Shown here in pieces: positions 63,047-64,000 of a DNA stretch of 64,000 nucleotides (the first letter of the stretch is position 1; the number at the start of each line of letters is the position of its first letter). The notes under the pieces are model-generated. The model did no database searches and was not told where the DNA came from. It saw only the letters and a list, made by a program, of their open reading frames with translations. The position numbers were made by a program, and so were the translations under genes. The stretch comes from Clostridium neonatale (GTDB lineage: Bacteria > Bacillota > Clostridia > Clostridiales > Clostridiaceae): contig NZ_LN890328.1 in NCBI RefSeq assembly GCF_001458595.1, forward strand, positions 2,327,854-2,391,853. The letters run 5' to 3'.

Positions 63047-64000
63047 CTATTTATTTTTTCCAAACAATTTTTTCTTATGAGTTCCTGTAGCTGCATCTGG
63101 TTCTTCACCACTAGCTACCATAAATGCTCGAAGTGCTTCTTCTTGAGCTTTTGTTAATGATTTTGGAATATCAACTATAACTTTAACATATTGATCTCCA
63201 CGTCCTGATGAGTTAACTCTTGGTATACCCTTGCCTTTTAATCTAAACATAGTTCCAGATTGAGTACCAGCAGGAACTGTATATTTTACATTACCATCTA
63301 CAGTAGTAACAGTTATTTCTGTTCCAAGAGCAGCTTTTGCCATAGATATATGAGTATCTATATAAACATCATTTCCTTTTCTAGTAAACACTTTGGATGG
63401 AGTGACATTAATCCTTACATATAAGTCTCCTGCACTTCCCCCTCTTAATCCATGTTCTCCTTGTCCTCTTAGAGGCATTACATTTCCTGTATCAACACCT
63501 GCTGGAATATTTACTGTTATCTTTCTAGATTTTCTTACGTTACCTTTACCTCTACATTCTTTACATGGAGTATCAATTATTTCTCCTGTACCATTACATT
63601 TATCACATGTAGATTGTGATACAAAATTTCCAAATGGAGTTTGTCTTTGTACTCTCATTTGTCCTGTTCCATTACATGTAGGACATGTTTTTTTATTTGT
63701 TCCAGGTTCTGCCCCTGATCCATGACAATGATCACAATTTTCACTTCTAGTTATTGTTATTTCTTTTTCAACACCAAAGATAGCTTCTTCAAAAGTTAAA
63801 TTTAGAGTATATTCAATATCATTTCCTCTTACTGGACCATTTCTTCTTCTTGAGCTTCCACCACCGCCGCCAAAGAATGAATCAAATATATCACCAAATC
63901 CACCCATGTCAAATCCATCAAAACCACTAAATCCACCGCCGCTGAATCCACCTGTTCCATCAAAGGCAGCTGATCCAAATTGATCATATTTAGCTCTTTT
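63047..64000 (-). CDS. dnaJ: Chaperone DnaJ (C-terminal part; 5' end outside the window)
   Basis: Co-chaperone that feeds substrates to DnaK. The J domain lies off the right edge; the visible part begins in its last helix ('KRAKYDQFG'), then a Gly/Phe-rich linker. The zinc-binding repeats are 'CDHCHGSG', 'CPTCNGTG', 'CDKCNGTG' and 'CKECRGKG'. The C-terminal substrate-binding domains end in '..ATGTHKKKLFGKNK'. The frame is open through base 64000. In clostridia hrcA-grpE-dnaK normally precede dnaJ. Confidence 0.96.
   Translation of the reverse strand, partial: KRAKYDQFGSAAFDGTGGFSGGGFSGFDGFDMGGFGDIFDSFFGGGGGSSRRRNGPVRGNDIEYTLNLTFEEAIFGVEKEITITRSENCDHCHGSGAEPGTNKKTCPTCNGTGQMRVQRQTPFGNFVSQSTCDKCNGTGEIIDTPCKECRGKGNVRKSRKITVNIPAGVDTGNVMPLRGQGEHGLRGGSAGDLYVRINVTPSKVFTRKGNDVYIDTHISMAKAALGTEITVTTVDGNVKYTVPAGTQSGTMFRLKGKGIPRVNSSGRGDQYVKVIVDIPKSLTKAQEEALRAFMVASGEEPDAATGTHKKKLFGKNK

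Overview
The window looks like the chromosome of a low-GC, spore-forming Clostridium (sensu stricto). Base composition is strongly AT-rich, ribosome binding sites are strong GGAGG types, TTG and GTG starts occur, sporulation genes (yunB, yqfC, yqfD, a CotS-like kinase) are present, and a tandem glycine riboswitch controls an amino-acid carrier. No species call is possible from sequence reading alone. Nearly all of the window is ordinary housekeeping DNA; the unusual material lies between genes.

Left part (1-13 kb): a consensus promoter points out of the left edge. Then come an aspartokinase gene, an intact IS3-family element inserted in the middle of a hairpin just after it, a DedA membrane protein, an isolated prepilin peptidase and PilT ATPase, and a decayed phage replication gene in a gene-poor gap. 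These are followed by YebC, YigZ, a MocR-type regulator paired with a nucleotidyltransferase, and an HflX GTPase whose N-terminal extension carries a JAMM-like motif.

Middle part (13-34.5 kb): hpt, yunB, a class A penicillin-binding protein, an alanine/glycine:cation symporter, a regulator plus potABCD polyamine uptake operon, ndk, acylphosphatase, a second symporter under glycine-riboswitch control, a PHP phosphoesterase, a 2-hydroxyacid dehydrogenase, glycogen phosphorylase, a PucR-type regulator and an MsmX-type sugar-ABC ATPase. A large imperfect palindrome lies after the acylphosphatase gene, and a shortened relative lies after glgP.

Right part (34.5-64 kb): a Fur-box promoter followed about 370 bases later by a strong terminator, with no gene between, suggests an iron-responsive small RNA. 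RNase P RNA follows. The rest is the conserved Firmicutes block read on the minus strand: dnaJ (partial at the right edge), trmB, prmA, rsmE, mtaB, hinT, rpsU, yqeY, yqfC, yqfD, pgpH, ybeY, dgkA-PAP2, era, recO, a DUF4342 protein, ccpN-like, ppdK, dgt, dnaG, rpoD, trmK, nif3. A nitrite/sulfite reductase gene and a FlxA-like gene with a sigma-D-type promoter sit between dnaJ and trmB. Compared with Bacillus, phoH, cdd and glyQS are missing from this block. Short tandem repeats (a 7-mer and an 8-mer) and nested hairpins occupy several of its gaps.
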